From the NCBI GenBank assembly GCA_007375735.1, contig VMEW01000019.1, positions 1 to 34,886 on the forward strand: a stretch of DNA of 34,886 nucleotides, given 5' to 3'. The stretch comes from Candidatus Peregrinibacteria bacterium Greene0416_19. Its GTDB lineage: Bacteria; Patescibacteriota; Gracilibacteria; Peribacterales; Peribacteraceae. A program made the translations under genes and the position numbers. The notes beneath the pieces are model-generated. The model saw nothing but the letters and a program-made list of their open reading frames with translations, was not told the origin of the DNA and searched no databases. Every line of letters starts with the position of its first letter. The stretch's first letter is position 1. Below are positions 6,614-14,797 of this stretch, piece after piece.

Positions 6614-7807
6614 ATGGAGAAGTATCGCACACTCGACGGCGTACAGCTCAGTGGCAAGCGGGTCCTCCTCCGGGCCGGATTTGACGTAACCATTGACGGT
6701 GGCAAGGTGATGGACCGCGAGCGCATCGAGGCGCTGGTGCCGACGATGCAAGAGATCATGGCGCTCTCTCCGCTCATCATCGTGTCGCATCAGGGGCGTC
6801 CCAAGGGCAAGCGCGCGATGGCATTCAGTCAGAAGCCTATCGTGCCGGTGCTGGAAGAAGTGCTGGGGACGAACGTCCAATTTGCGGAGTCGTGTGTCGG
6901 TCCGGAGACGGAAGCCATCACACGGACGTTGAAGAAGGGAGAAGTTCTTTTCCTGGAGAATCTCCGCTTCGAGCCCGGTGAAGAGTCCAATGACCCTGCG
7001 TTCGCCAAGCAGCTCGCGGCGCTCGGCGACGCGTACGTGAACGACGCCTTCACCAACTGTCACCGCAAACATGCCAGCATGGTCGGCGTGCCCAAGCTCC
7101 TGCCGGCCTACGCCGGGCGGCAGCTGGAAAAAGAACTGCAGTACCTGTCGCAGGTGGTGGAGGAACCCCGCCGGCCGCTGGTGCTCATCGTGAGCGGCGC
7201 GAAGATGGAGACCAAGGTGCCGGTCATCCGGCGATTCCTGGACAAGGGCGACGACATTCTGCTCGGGGGTTGCATTGCCAACACCTTCATTGCCGCGCGC
7301 GGCTTCGACGTGGGCACCTCCCGCTACGAGGAAGATATGACCGAACAGGCTCAAGAGATGATGCTGGAGGCCGAAAAGGCGGAGAAAGCCGACATCCATG
7401 TCCCGCGTGATGTGGTGGTGGCATCGGAACCGTCGGAGAGTGCGCAGAAGATCGACCTCCCGGTGGAGGACATCATGGGGGACATGAGCATCTTCGACAT
7501 CGGCAAGGTGACCATCGAGCGGTACAGGGCCGCGATCGACAAGGCGGGGATGATCGTGTGGAACGGCCCGCTGGGCCTCTACGAAATGAACCGCTTCAGC
7601 CATGGGACCAAGCGGATCGCCGAGGCGATCGCCGCCGCCACGAAGCGCGGGGCGGTCACGATCATCGGCGGCGGAGACACGCTCGATTTCCACGTGCGGT
7701 ACGGGTATCCGCTCGATGCCTACACGTTCGTGAGCACGGGGGGAGGGGCGATGCTGGAATACATCTCGGGAAAGCCCTTGCAGGCGATTGAGCTCCTGCG
7801 CAGGTGA
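6614..7807 (+). CDS. pgk: Phosphoglycerate kinase
   Basis: 397 residues, full length for bacterial PGK. It catalyses 1,3-bisphosphoglycerate + ADP to 3-phosphoglycerate + ATP in glycolysis. Conserved elements in order: VLLRAGFDV (16-25), SHQGRPKG, FLENLRFEPGEE, NDAFTNCHRKHASMVG, SGAKMETK, GGCIANTF, NGPLGLYE, GGGDT and STGGGAMLEY. The N-terminal substrate motif is unusual: most PGKs read R-V-D-F/L-N-V-P, with Asp and Asn contacting 3-phosphoglycerate, while here it is R-A-G-F-D-V-T, so the Asp is Gly and the Asn is Asp. The basic-patch arginines and the nucleotide loop remain, so activity is still likely. The gene has its own promoter, and the next gene starts 40 nt downstream with its own -10 box. 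Confidence 0.95.
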   Translation: MEKYRTLDGVQLSGKRVLLRAGFDVTIDGGKVMDRERIEALVPTMQEIMALSPLIIVSHQGRPKGKRAMAFSQKPIVPVLEEVLGTNVQFAESCVGPETEAITRTLKKGEVLFLENLRFEPGEESNDPAFAKQLAALGDAYVNDAFTNCHRKHASMVGVPKLLPAYAGRQLEKELQYLSQVVEEPRRPLVLIVSGAKMETKVPVIRRFLDKGDDILLGGCIANTFIAARGFDVGTSRYEEDMTEQAQEMMLEAEKAEKADIHVPRDVVVASEPSESAQKIDLPVEDIMGDMSIFDIGKVTIERYRAAIDKAGMIVWNGPLGLYEMNRFSHGTKRIAEAIAAATKRGAVTIIGGGDTLDFHVRYGYPLDAYTFVSTGGGAMLEYISGKPLQAIELLRR

Positions 7808-7833
7808 TGCTGAACTCTCGTCCTCAGGCGCTG

Positions 7834-7839
7834 TACACT
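7834..7839 (+). promoter_or_regulatory. -10 box of the baseplate-J-like membrane protein gene
   Basis: TACACT, 8 nt before ATG 7848; this fixes the start codon and excludes the longer open frame that extends into pgk. Confidence 0.45.
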
Positions 7840-7847
7840 CTCCGCCG

Positions 7848-9437
7848 ATGTCACCGCAGCATCTGAGTGTCCTCATTCGGCACGAGGAAGAATCGTGGAG
7901 TGCGTTCGCACGCCGGATGCGCGATGCGGAAGGGGAGATCATCGTCATTCTTTCGCAAGCGGATGCGCTGTTCCTTTCCGATCCGGAGGAGCGTGCCACC
8001 TTCCTTGGTGCCTGCGCGCGCCAGCGGTTCCGGCTGACGATCGCGACCAAAGATCCACTGCTCCGGGCCGCAGCGCGCGCGGCCCGGCTGCGGGTGTACG
8101 ACCGCACACGTTCGCTCCGGATCCGGCTGAAAAATCATCCCGATGCGGCCGGGGCGTTGCGGCTGTTCTCCCCGCAGCAGTGGCGGCAGCAGTGGCGTAC
8201 CCGGTTGCAGAGCATGGGGCTCCTGGCCCTCCCGCGGCTGCGTATCTGGCTGCTCATCGGACTGAGTCTTTTCCTCTTCCTCTTCGTCGTCTTCCGGCTG
8301 CTGCCATCGGCGGAGATACGGGTGTGGCCGCGGAAGGACACCATCAGCCAGACGGCGAATGTGTATCTCACGCAGTCGGGGGTCACGCTTCCCCAGGGGG
8401 GGCGCATTCACGCGCTGCCGCTCATGCCTTTCAGGGTACAGATCCACCGGACCGTGACGACCACGCAGATCAGTCGTCAATTCACCGGAACGAACGCCGA
8501 GGCCACCATGCTCATCGTCAACCGTACGCCGGAGGAGGTGTCGCTGCGGAAGGGGACGCGCCTGTTCAACCAGGCGGGTATGGTCTTCCGGACCCGTACC
8601 GACGTCGTCGTGCCGGCGAGCGGGTCGGCGCCGGTGAGAGCGCGTGCCGACCCGCAGGATCTGTACGGCAAGGACATCGGCGACCGTGGGAACGTACAGG
8701 CGGGTCTCCGATGGGAGATTCCGGGACTCCCCGCGGACACGCGCCGCCTGATCGACGCCGAAAACCGCACGCCGGGCACCGGTGGTCGGACATCCTCGCG
8801 CACGTTGCTCTTGAGATCCGATATCGATCGGGCCGTGGAGAACCAGCTGAAACCCGCCCTGCTCGTCGAGGCGCGCGATCGCATCGATGAGCTCCGCCGC
8901 GAACGGAATGCCCGCAGTCGCGATGAGCAGTGGGAGCTCCTGGAACGCAAGGGCATCGTCCAGGAAACCTACTCGGGGTTCGTGCTGCCCCTCGACTTCC
9001 TGGGACAACCGGTCGAATCGGTTCCCGTGGAGGGGGGACTCACGTACACGCTCTACGCCTACAATGCCCAGGCGATCGTGAAGATCCTGGGTCAGGAGCG
9101 ACTGGCGCACGTGGTGGAAGGGAAGCGACTTCTCACCGAGACACTGAGCCCGGAGCGGCTGAAGGTGTACGTGATCGACTACGACGACGACCTTCGTTGG
9201 ATCAAGCTGACCGCGGATCTGGCGGCGACCGAACAGTTCGTTCTGGACCCGCTCACGCCGACGGGAGCCCGATTCGGCCAGAAGGTGCGCAGCCTGATCG
9301 CCGATACGCCCACGCAGGATGCCCTCCGGATCGTCCGGAACCTGCCGGAGGTGGACCGGGTGGAGATCTCCGTCTGGCCGCCGTGGAGCAGGAGGATACC
9401 GGCGATTCCTTCGCATATTTCGATTGTTCCGCAGTAG
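7848..9437 (+). CDS. Single-pass membrane protein with a baseplate-J-like extracytoplasmic region
   Basis: 529 residues. Residues 1-~100 form a soluble alpha/beta-looking region (EGEIIVILSQADALFLSDPEERATF reads as strand-turn-helix, given here only as an outline). One membrane helix lies at ~133-152 (WLLIGLSLFLFLFVVF). The remainder is beta-rich and contains VPASGSAPVRARA...DIGDRGNVQAG, which resembles the core of baseplate J/gp47-like domains seen in envelope proteins of Patescibacteria. Residues ~310-340 are a charged helix. No enzyme motif is visible. A structural envelope role is inferred, not shown. The stop codon lies inside a palindromic repeat that separates it from the DUF218 gene. 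Confidence 0.6.
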   Translation: MSPQHLSVLIRHEEESWSAFARRMRDAEGEIIVILSQADALFLSDPEERATFLGACARQRFRLTIATKDPLLRAAARAARLRVYDRTRSLRIRLKNHPDAAGALRLFSPQQWRQQWRTRLQSMGLLALPRLRIWLLIGLSLFLFLFVVFRLLPSAEIRVWPRKDTISQTANVYLTQSGVTLPQGGRIHALPLMPFRVQIHRTVTTTQISRQFTGTNAEATMLIVNRTPEEVSLRKGTRLFNQAGMVFRTRTDVVVPASGSAPVRARADPQDLYGKDIGDRGNVQAGLRWEIPGLPADTRRLIDAENRTPGTGGRTSSRTLLLRSDIDRAVENQLKPALLVEARDRIDELRRERNARSRDEQWELLERKGIVQETYSGFVLPLDFLGQPVESVPVEGGLTYTLYAYNAQAIVKILGQERLAHVVEGKRLLTETLSPERLKVYVIDYDDDLRWIKLTADLAATEQFVLDPLTPTGARFGQKVRSLIADTPTQDALRIVRNLPEVDRVEISVWPPWSRRIPAIPSHISIVPQ

Positions 9438-9462
9438 AGAAGCGCGATTCGCGCGTCTCTAC
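9434..9462. repeat. 29-bp palindromic repeat, copy 1
   Basis: Two arms related by GTAGAGA...TCTCTAC with a GCGCG/CGCGC core around ATT; one A-G mismatch. It includes the stop codon of the preceding gene. A second 29-bp copy lies at 18185-18213, and compensatory base changes preserve the stem. It probably also acts as a transcription terminator. Confidence 0.65.
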
Positions 9463-9486
9463 TGGCGTACCTCACCTCTCTCATCC

Positions 9487-10086
9487 GTGCGATCATTCTT
9501 GCCACCTGCGTTCGTCCTCTTCGGTGCCGCCTCCGCCTGCTTCTTCGCCACCGGGGCGGCCGTCCTCGCCGGGCTTGGCGGCACGCCCGGGGGGCTGCCC
9601 GCCGATTGTGCCATCGTGTTCGGCGCGCGCGTGCACGCAATGACAGATGAGCGGGGGAACCGGCTATTCGCTCCCGGTCCCGGCATCGCCCGTCGGGTGG
9701 ATACGGCTCTCTCCCTCTATAGAGAAAAGGAGATCAGGAAACTATTCATGACGGGTGGGAAGAGCGAGCCTGAGCGGGCGAGCGAGGCATCGGTCATGCG
9801 GCAGCGTGCGATCGACAGCGGGGTCGCACCCGCAGATATCATCGTAGAAGGGGACTCACGGTCGACGCTGGAGAACCTCCGGAACGTCCGGCCGCTCGCT
9901 GGCGACTGCCGCAGGGTGGTTGCTGTCAGCGACGATTACCATCTGGCTCGGATCCGTTACCTGGCACATCGGATCGGCTGGAAGGATCTGCGCACGCATC
10001 CGGCGTCCCCGCGTGCGGCCACTGGGTTTTGGATCCGGAGCCTGCTGCGTGAAGCTTTGGCCATTCTTTGGTACACGGTCAATTGA
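9487..10086 (+). CDS. DUF218 (YdcF/SanA/ElyC-like) membrane protein
   Basis: 199 residues from GTG 9487, chosen because it is the first start after the upstream palindrome and directly precedes the hydrophobic segment (PPAFVLFGAASACFFATGAA). Earlier in-frame starts would overlap the previous gene by more than 100 nt. The DUF218 domain covers ~35-180: DCAIVFGARV, then GIARRVDTALSLYR, FMTGGKSEPERASEA, VMRQRAIDSGV...IIVEGDSRSTLENLRN, VVAVSDDYHLAR and RIGW. DUF218 proteins such as SanA and ElyC affect envelope and peptidoglycan-precursor metabolism in E. coli; the exact chemistry is unknown. One N-terminal membrane anchor with an extracytoplasmic domain is expected. Confidence 0.8.
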   Translation: MRSFLPPAFVLFGAASACFFATGAAVLAGLGGTPGGLPADCAIVFGARVHAMTDERGNRLFAPGPGIARRVDTALSLYREKEIRKLFMTGGKSEPERASEASVMRQRAIDSGVAPADIIVEGDSRSTLENLRNVRPLAGDCRRVVAVSDDYHLARIRYLAHRIGWKDLRTHPASPRAATGFWIRSLLREALAILWYTVN

Positions 10087-10089
10087 ATA

Positions 10090-10115
10090 TTCAAGATAAA
10101 ATGCATTATCTTGAA
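10090..10115 (+). promoter_or_regulatory. Perfect 10-bp inverted repeat over the xer promoter
   Basis: TTCAAGATAA (10090-10099) and TTATCTTGAA (10106-10115) are exact reverse complements around a 6-nt loop. A -10-like TAAAAT (10097-10102) lies inside. The palindrome sits just upstream of ATG 10122, so it may be an operator; an mRNA hairpin is less likely because most of it would be upstream of or at the transcription start. Confidence 0.4.
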
Positions 10116-10121
10116 ATAGAG

Positions 10122-11051
10122 ATGCCGCCCACTGCCACTCCCCTCGCCTTGGCCGTCGAACGATATCTGCAATTTTTGCAGTCGGAAGAAAATAAATCCC
10201 CTCTCACCGTGCGCAATTACCGTCAGTCGCTGGACCTGTTATTGACGCAGTCCCCTATCAAGGATCTGGCAGACGTTGGGAAAGAATCCATTCGCATCTA
10301 TAGGCAAAAGCTCCATGAATTTCGTAGCCGATCGGGAAAAGAGCTCACCATCCGGACCAAAAACCACCACCTGACCATCTTGCGGGCATTTCTTCGCTAT
10401 TTGGTCCAGGAAGAGGAACTGGATACCTATCCGCCTGACAGAGTGAAGCGTTTCAAGGAAGAACAGCGGAAGGTGAAGGTCCTGTACACCGAGGAGCTGG
10501 AGCGGCTGCTCGCCGCGCCAGATGCACAAACGAAGAACGGGAAACGCGATCGTGCCATGCTTGCGCTCTTCTTCTCCACCGGTCTGCGTTTGGCTGAGCT
10601 GCGCTCTCTCAGCCGGAAAGATCTGAACTTCCATACACGAGAGATCAGCGTGCGGGGGAAGCGGAGCAAGCTCCGGATCGTTTTTCTGTCGGATGCCGCG
10701 GTGACGGCGCTCCAGAACTATCTCGACTGTCGCGTGGATCATCTGCATCCCGTCTTTCTCAACTACCACGACCGGGCTGTAACCGCGCTGCCGCCGGGGG
10801 AGGAATTCCGGCTCTCCGCGAATGCTATCTACCGGATCGTCAAGAAGTACGCGCGGTTGGCGGGGATCGTCAGCGATCCCTCGCCGCATACGCTCCGGCA
10901 TTCATTCGCCACCGACCTGCTCAGAAACGGCGCCGATCTCCGATCGGTGCAGGAGTTGCTGGGTCACAAAGACCTCTCCACGACTCAGATCTACACGCAT
11001 GTGACGAATCCGCAGTTGAAGGAGGTGCATCGGAAGTTTCATGGCCTTTGA
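10122..11051 (+). CDS. Tyrosine recombinase, XerC/XerD type
   Basis: 309 residues from ATG 10122; an in-frame ATG at 10101 lies inside the promoter palindrome. The N-terminal SAM-like core-binding domain is at ~5-105 (AVERYLQFLQSEENKSPLTV). The catalytic domain at ~120-300 has all the residues: R156 (STGLRLAEL), K180 (VRGKRSK), H256 and R259 (PHTLRHSFA), H282 (LLGHKDLSTT) and the nucleophile Y291 (IYTHV). Length and motif spacing match chromosomal XerC/D dimer-resolution recombinases rather than phage integrases. It is the only recombinase seen here and no dif-like site was identified in the window. It converges on the HTH-repeat gene across a 44-bp gap. Confidence 0.88.
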   Translation: MPPTATPLALAVERYLQFLQSEENKSPLTVRNYRQSLDLLLTQSPIKDLADVGKESIRIYRQKLHEFRSRSGKELTIRTKNHHLTILRAFLRYLVQEEELDTYPPDRVKRFKEEQRKVKVLYTEELERLLAAPDAQTKNGKRDRAMLALFFSTGLRLAELRSLSRKDLNFHTREISVRGKRSKLRIVFLSDAAVTALQNYLDCRVDHLHPVFLNYHDRAVTALPPGEEFRLSANAIYRIVKKYARLAGIVSDPSPHTLRHSFATDLLRNGADLRSVQELLGHKDLSTTQIYTHVTNPQLKEVHRKFHGL

Positions 11052-11054
11052 AAG

Positions 11055-11081
11055 GATTCAGACGATTCAGACGATTCAGAC
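11055..11081 (+). repeat. Three perfect 9-bp tandem repeats
   Basis: GATTCAGAC occurs three times in a row between two convergent genes, directly after the recombinase stop codon. Too short and spacer-free to be a CRISPR; likely a slippage-prone microrepeat. Confidence 0.7.
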
Positions 11082-11095
11082 GACATTCATTTCCC

Positions 11096-13534
11096 TTACG
11101 CTCTCTCATCTTCCACTGCGTTCTTCTTCCGGTCGATCATGTATCGCAGACCGCCCTCTCGCCGATCGATGACGCGTCGGGTATAGACGAGCACCGCAGC
11201 GACCACGTCGCGGAGGGTGTCGCTCTCCCCGGCTTCCAGCGACTCGCCGATCTTCCTGCGGAGCTGCGGTTCCCAGGCGCCCCACCGTGCGCGGAAGTAG
11301 GGATCGATATCGTCGTAGACGAGCGTCAGCGCGTCGTTCACTGTCTCGGCGTCGTCGGTCATTTTCTGCATGTGATAGCGCTCCCGTGCATGACGAAAGA
11401 TGGTTGCGACCGTACCGCGTGGCCGCCAGTGCAGGATGTCGGAGGCGAGGATGCCGGGTGTCTGCGCGAGCGCAACTCGCGCTTTGTGCTCCGGGATTGA
11501 GGCAGCGGAAGCTGCGGCTCGGAGCGGGTCAAGCTGCCGTTCCACCGCAAATTTTTTCTTGAGTAACAGCCGGAGCGGCGGCAGGCCGGTCTCCCGTTGG
11601 ATGTCGCGTGCCTCCAGAAACGCTCGCAGACAGCCGATTCCCATCGCCAGATCGCTCCGCCCCGACTGCAGCATGCGCTGCATCCACTCGTAGAGTGCCA
11701 GATCCGTGGACTCCTCGCGCAGAACCAGCTGCAGGAATGCCGCGGCGGAGTCGCCCGGTCCGGTCTGCAGCTCCTGGACGAAACGCGTGACGGACGGACC
11801 CCGGCGCAGTCCCCGGCGTATCTGCTTCCAGAGGGCGCGATAGCTCTCCACGGGCAGGCCCGCGTGGCGGAGGAACTCGGTCACCGACGTCCAGCGCGAG
11901 GCAATGCACACATCCAGACAGCGCGCGAAGAGCGGCAGCCGCCGCCCCTGCTCCGCCCGCTGCAGTTGCCAGTCGATGACGAGCGGGTCGGTCAGCGCGG
12001 CTCCTCCACCTTCGATCACCGCTTCCACTTGCGGGAGCGTCGGCACGGAGCGCCCTCGTATCATCGTCTGCAGGCCGCCGATGCTCATTTTTGCCCTGCC
12101 GGCGAGTTCCTGCTGGCCGATCTTGTCGCAGAGCGTGCGGGTCGTGCCCGCCACGGTCTGCAGACTGTGCTGTTCCATCCACCGCGCGAGCAGCCGCCTG
12201 AGCTTCCGCTCTCCGGCCATCACGACGGCCGTCTCCGCGTCACGGATGTCTTTGATGGCGTGCGGCCGGTGCCGTTCCAGCCTCTGAAGATCGTCCTCGG
12301 TGAAGAGCGGCGCCAGATCCTGGTAGCGGACGCCGTGGGCGATGCGATCGATGTACAGAGGGTGGAGGCGGCTCCCGCTGCGGCGCAGGCTCTGTTCGAA
12401 TGCCGTTCTGCCGGTCCTGAACAGCGCATCGAACTCCTCCTGCGAACGGGCCGCGATGCCGGCGAGCAGGAGCGGACAGGCGGAACCGCGAAACTGTCCG
12501 TGCTTCACGGCATGCCGCACGACTTCGTCGATCCGTTCCTTCCGATCCGGGAATTCCTCCCGTAATCGCAGGAGCTCCGCCACATCGTTGAAGGAGAGAC
12601 GCAGACGTTCGAACGCCGCCCTCACGCGTTTTTCGAATACAAGTCCTGCGTCGTTGCTCTCTTTCAGCTGACACGATCTTTGCAGTTCCTCCGCTGTAGC
12701 CTGGTCCATCGTTCCGCGCTCCGTGAGCGTCCGCACAATCGTCATCGCCGTCTCCGGCGCGACGGTCTCTCCCCTCAGCAGGCGCTTCGCCTCCGCCACC
12801 GGGATGCCGAACTCGCCGGTGAGCGTCGCTTCGGTTTCGGGATATCCTGCGCTTCCGATCCACCCCGTGAGCGTCGCGGCCTGCGGTTCCCAGGTCAGCA
12901 CGTGGAGCGCGTCCTGCTGCCACGCGTCGCGCGCACGGGCGACGCCCGGCTCGCGAGTCCATGTTGATGGGGGGACCGCTAGTTCTCCGGTCTTCTGTGC
13001 GACACCCAGCAAGTGCGAAACGGACATGACCGTCTGTAGATCACGGCGCTTGTTGATCACATCGAGCGTGATGCCGGTTTTTGCAGTGAACTCCTCCTTG
13101 CCGACCTTGAGGAAGAGCCGTCGCACGAAGGCGAGAGTCCGGAGGCGCTCGCCCGCCACGAGTGCATCGAGCGACTGCTCGACGAGATCGGCGACCAGCC
13201 TGCCTTGCTGTTCTGGCAGAGAGGGCAGCGCCGCGAGCCAGTGACGGACGATCGCGGCGTACGTGTACTCATCCGACTTCCCTGTTTCGAGTGAGCGCAC
13301 GGTTTCCCGCAGTACGCCGACGGATGCGGCGTACTCCCCTTTCGTCTGTTGGAAGACGAGGCAGCGGACGAGCGAACAGAGGTGCTGAATTGCCGGACGA
13401 TCGACGCGCGCGAGCTCCTCGAATACCTTCGTCAGATCGGCCGTGATGGCCCGGTACGCTTTGCGGCGCTCCGGTGGCACGGCGTCTGGGCTCGGCAGCG
13501 CGCAATGCTCCTGCAGACGACGGATAAGCTCCAT
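11096..13534 (-). CDS. Large protein of repeated degenerate XRE/Cro-like helix-turn-helix units, function unknown
   Basis: 812 residues, soluble and helical, with no membrane segment. At least five stretches share the pattern helix-x-(T/A)-G-(I/L/M)-x4-(L/I)-x2-(L/I)-(R/K)-(R/K/G) followed by a P-containing helix, as in lambda-repressor-like HTH domains: ~145-180 (KEEFTAKTGITLDVINKRRD), ~238-270 (EFGIPVAEAKRLLRGETVAP), ~474-507 (QQELAGRAKMSIGGLQTMIR), ~549-588 (VTEFLRHAGLPVESYRALWK) and ~644-678 (RETGLPPLRLLLKKKF). A weaker sixth is at ~381-410. The unit at 474-507 is the best match to a canonical HTH. The gene is monocistronic, convergent with the xer gene, and lies 45 nt downstream of tyrS on the same strand with its own promoter candidate. 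A DNA- or RNA-coating role is speculation; no enzyme motif was found. Confidence 0.6.
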   Translation of the reverse strand: MELIRRLQEHCALPSPDAVPPERRKAYRAITADLTKVFEELARVDRPAIQHLCSLVRCLVFQQTKGEYAASVGVLRETVRSLETGKSDEYTYAAIVRHWLAALPSLPEQQGRLVADLVEQSLDALVAGERLRTLAFVRRLFLKVGKEEFTAKTGITLDVINKRRDLQTVMSVSHLLGVAQKTGELAVPPSTWTREPGVARARDAWQQDALHVLTWEPQAATLTGWIGSAGYPETEATLTGEFGIPVAEAKRLLRGETVAPETAMTIVRTLTERGTMDQATAEELQRSCQLKESNDAGLVFEKRVRAAFERLRLSFNDVAELLRLREEFPDRKERIDEVVRHAVKHGQFRGSACPLLLAGIAARSQEEFDALFRTGRTAFEQSLRRSGSRLHPLYIDRIAHGVRYQDLAPLFTEDDLQRLERHRPHAIKDIRDAETAVVMAGERKLRRLLARWMEQHSLQTVAGTTRTLCDKIGQQELAGRAKMSIGGLQTMIRGRSVPTLPQVEAVIEGGGAALTDPLVIDWQLQRAEQGRRLPLFARCLDVCIASRWTSVTEFLRHAGLPVESYRALWKQIRRGLRRGPSVTRFVQELQTGPGDSAAAFLQLVLREESTDLALYEWMQRMLQSGRSDLAMGIGCLRAFLEARDIQRETGLPPLRLLLKKKFAVERQLDPLRAAASAASIPEHKARVALAQTPGILASDILHWRPRGTVATIFRHARERYHMQKMTDDAETVNDALTLVYDDIDPYFRARWGAWEPQLRRKIGESLEAGESDTLRDVVAAVLVYTRRVIDRREGGLRYMIDRKKNAVEDERA

Positions 13535-13543
13535 ACTTCATCC

Positions 13544-13569
13544 ATTGCATCATTCAACTTTCGTGTCAA
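13544..13569 (-). promoter_or_regulatory. Candidate promoter of the HTH-repeat gene
   Basis: On the minus strand TTGACA (13569-13564) is followed after only 14 nt by TGCAAT (13549-13544), which lies 9 nt before the ATG at 13534. The spacer is short; AATGGA at a 17-nt spacing is the poorer-matching alternative. Confidence 0.3.
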
Positions 13570-13579
13570 TGAACCGGCC

Positions 13580-14746
13580 TCACACGATCGCGATCTTCAG
13601 GAATCGCCGCTTTCCCACCTTCAGCAGGCCCTCCTCCACCTTCGCATCAACCGCTTCAACAATCTTCTCGTTCAGGTGGACGCCTTTCTGCCCGATCAGC
13701 CGTCGGGCTTCACCCTTGGAGGGGACGAGTCCATGCTTGACCATCACGTCCACGAGCAGACTTCCCTTCTCCACCGTCGCCATCTCCACATCGTCGGGGA
13801 CGCCCTTCTTCGCAAACACGTTGTCAAATTCCTCCTCTGCCGCCTTCGCCGCGTCCCTGTCGTGGTAGAGCGTCACCACCTCGCGCGCTAGCTTCATCTT
13901 CCAATCCTTCGGGTTGTCCCCCTTCGCCATGGCCTCGGCGGCCTCCTTCACGTCCTTCATCGGCATCCCCGTCACGCACTCCATGTACGGGACGATGAGC
14001 TCGTCCTTGATGGAGAGGATTTTCCCGTACATTTCCTGTGCCGTGTCCTCGATCCAGATGCAGTTGTCGTACGTCTTGCTCATCTTGCGGCCGTCGGTGC
14101 CCTCGATGAGCTTGGTGGTGAGGACGAACTTGTCACGCTTGCCGAAGGCTTTCTGGAGCGTACGGCCGGCGAGCATGTTGAAGTACTGGTCAGAGCCGCC
14201 CAGCTCGCAGTCGACGTCGAGCGCCACCGAGTCGTAGCCCACCATGAGTGGGTACAGGAACTCGTGCACGCCGATGGGGTTCCCCTGCACCAGGCGCCTC
14301 TCGAACATGTCGCGTTCGATCATCTGCTGGACGGTGAATTGCCGAGCGAGGCTCAGGATTTCCCTGAAGCCGAGCTTCTCCAGCCACTCATGATTGGGGC
14401 GCACCTCGACCTTGGTGAAGTCCAGGATCTTCCCCGCCTGCTCTCTGTACGTCTCAAAGTTCTTCATCACCTGCTCCTTCGTGAGCGGCTCGCGCTCTTT
14501 CTCGCGGCCCGAAGGATCGCCGATCATGGCCGTGAAGCTCCCGATGAGGAAGATCACGTGGTGGCCCGCATCCTGGAACGCCTTCAATTTGCGCAGCGGT
14601 ACCGAGTGGCCCAGGTGCAGCTTTGCGCCCGTCGGGTCGATGCCGAGGTAGATCCGCATCGGCGAGCCGGATGCGAGTTTCTTCTCCGCAAGCTCGCGGG
14701 GCACCACGTCCGAGACGGCGCGCAGGAGGAGTTCGTCGGCATTCAT
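13580..14746 (-). CDS. tyrS: Tyrosyl-tRNA synthetase
   Basis: 388 residues, class I aminoacyl-tRNA synthetase charging tRNA-Tyr. The Rossmann core has DPTGAKLHLGHSVPLRK (HIGH motif as H44-L-G-H47), IGDPSGR, the tyrosine-pocket segment MVGYDSVALDVDCELGGSDQ, and KMSKT (221-225) for the KMSKS loop. A C-terminal S4 RNA-binding domain follows at ~325-388 (SKGEARRLIGQKGVHLN). The GDPSGR form and the length fit the TyrZ-like bacterial subgroup. A TACACT box 7 nt before the ATG gives a leaderless transcript; no T-box leader is present. Confidence 0.95.
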   Translation of the reverse strand: MNADELLLRAVSDVVPRELAEKKLASGSPMRIYLGIDPTGAKLHLGHSVPLRKLKAFQDAGHHVIFLIGSFTAMIGDPSGREKEREPLTKEQVMKNFETYREQAGKILDFTKVEVRPNHEWLEKLGFREILSLARQFTVQQMIERDMFERRLVQGNPIGVHEFLYPLMVGYDSVALDVDCELGGSDQYFNMLAGRTLQKAFGKRDKFVLTTKLIEGTDGRKMSKTYDNCIWIEDTAQEMYGKILSIKDELIVPYMECVTGMPMKDVKEAAEAMAKGDNPKDWKMKLAREVVTLYHDRDAAKAAEEEFDNVFAKKGVPDDVEMATVEKGSLLVDVMVKHGLVPSKGEARRLIGQKGVHLNEKIVEAVDAKVEEGLLKVGKRRFLKIAIV

Positions 14747-14753
14747 CGGAACC

Positions 14754-14759
14754 AGTGTA
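14754..14759 (-). promoter_or_regulatory. -10 box of tyrS
   Basis: TACACT on the minus strand, 7 nt before the tyrS ATG at 14746. It leaves no room for a Shine-Dalgarno sequence or T-box. Confidence 0.45.
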
Positions 14760-14785
14760 GCCTCGGGACGAACATCTTTCTATGG

Positions 14786-14791
14786 CACAAT
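14786..14791 (+). promoter_or_regulatory. -10 box of the pseudouridine synthase gene
   Basis: CACAAT, 6 nt before ATG 14798, divergent from the tyrS promoter. It supports 14798 as the start rather than the longer open frame running antisense to tyrS. Confidence 0.4.
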
Positions 14792-14797
14792 ACCGAC

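Noticed and set aside
11055..11081. CRISPR-like repeats
   Set aside because: Only 9-bp units with no spacers and no cas genes nearby.
14747..14797. T-box leader of tyrS
   Set aside because: The predicted promoter lies within 14 nt of the start codon, so no leader RNA exists.
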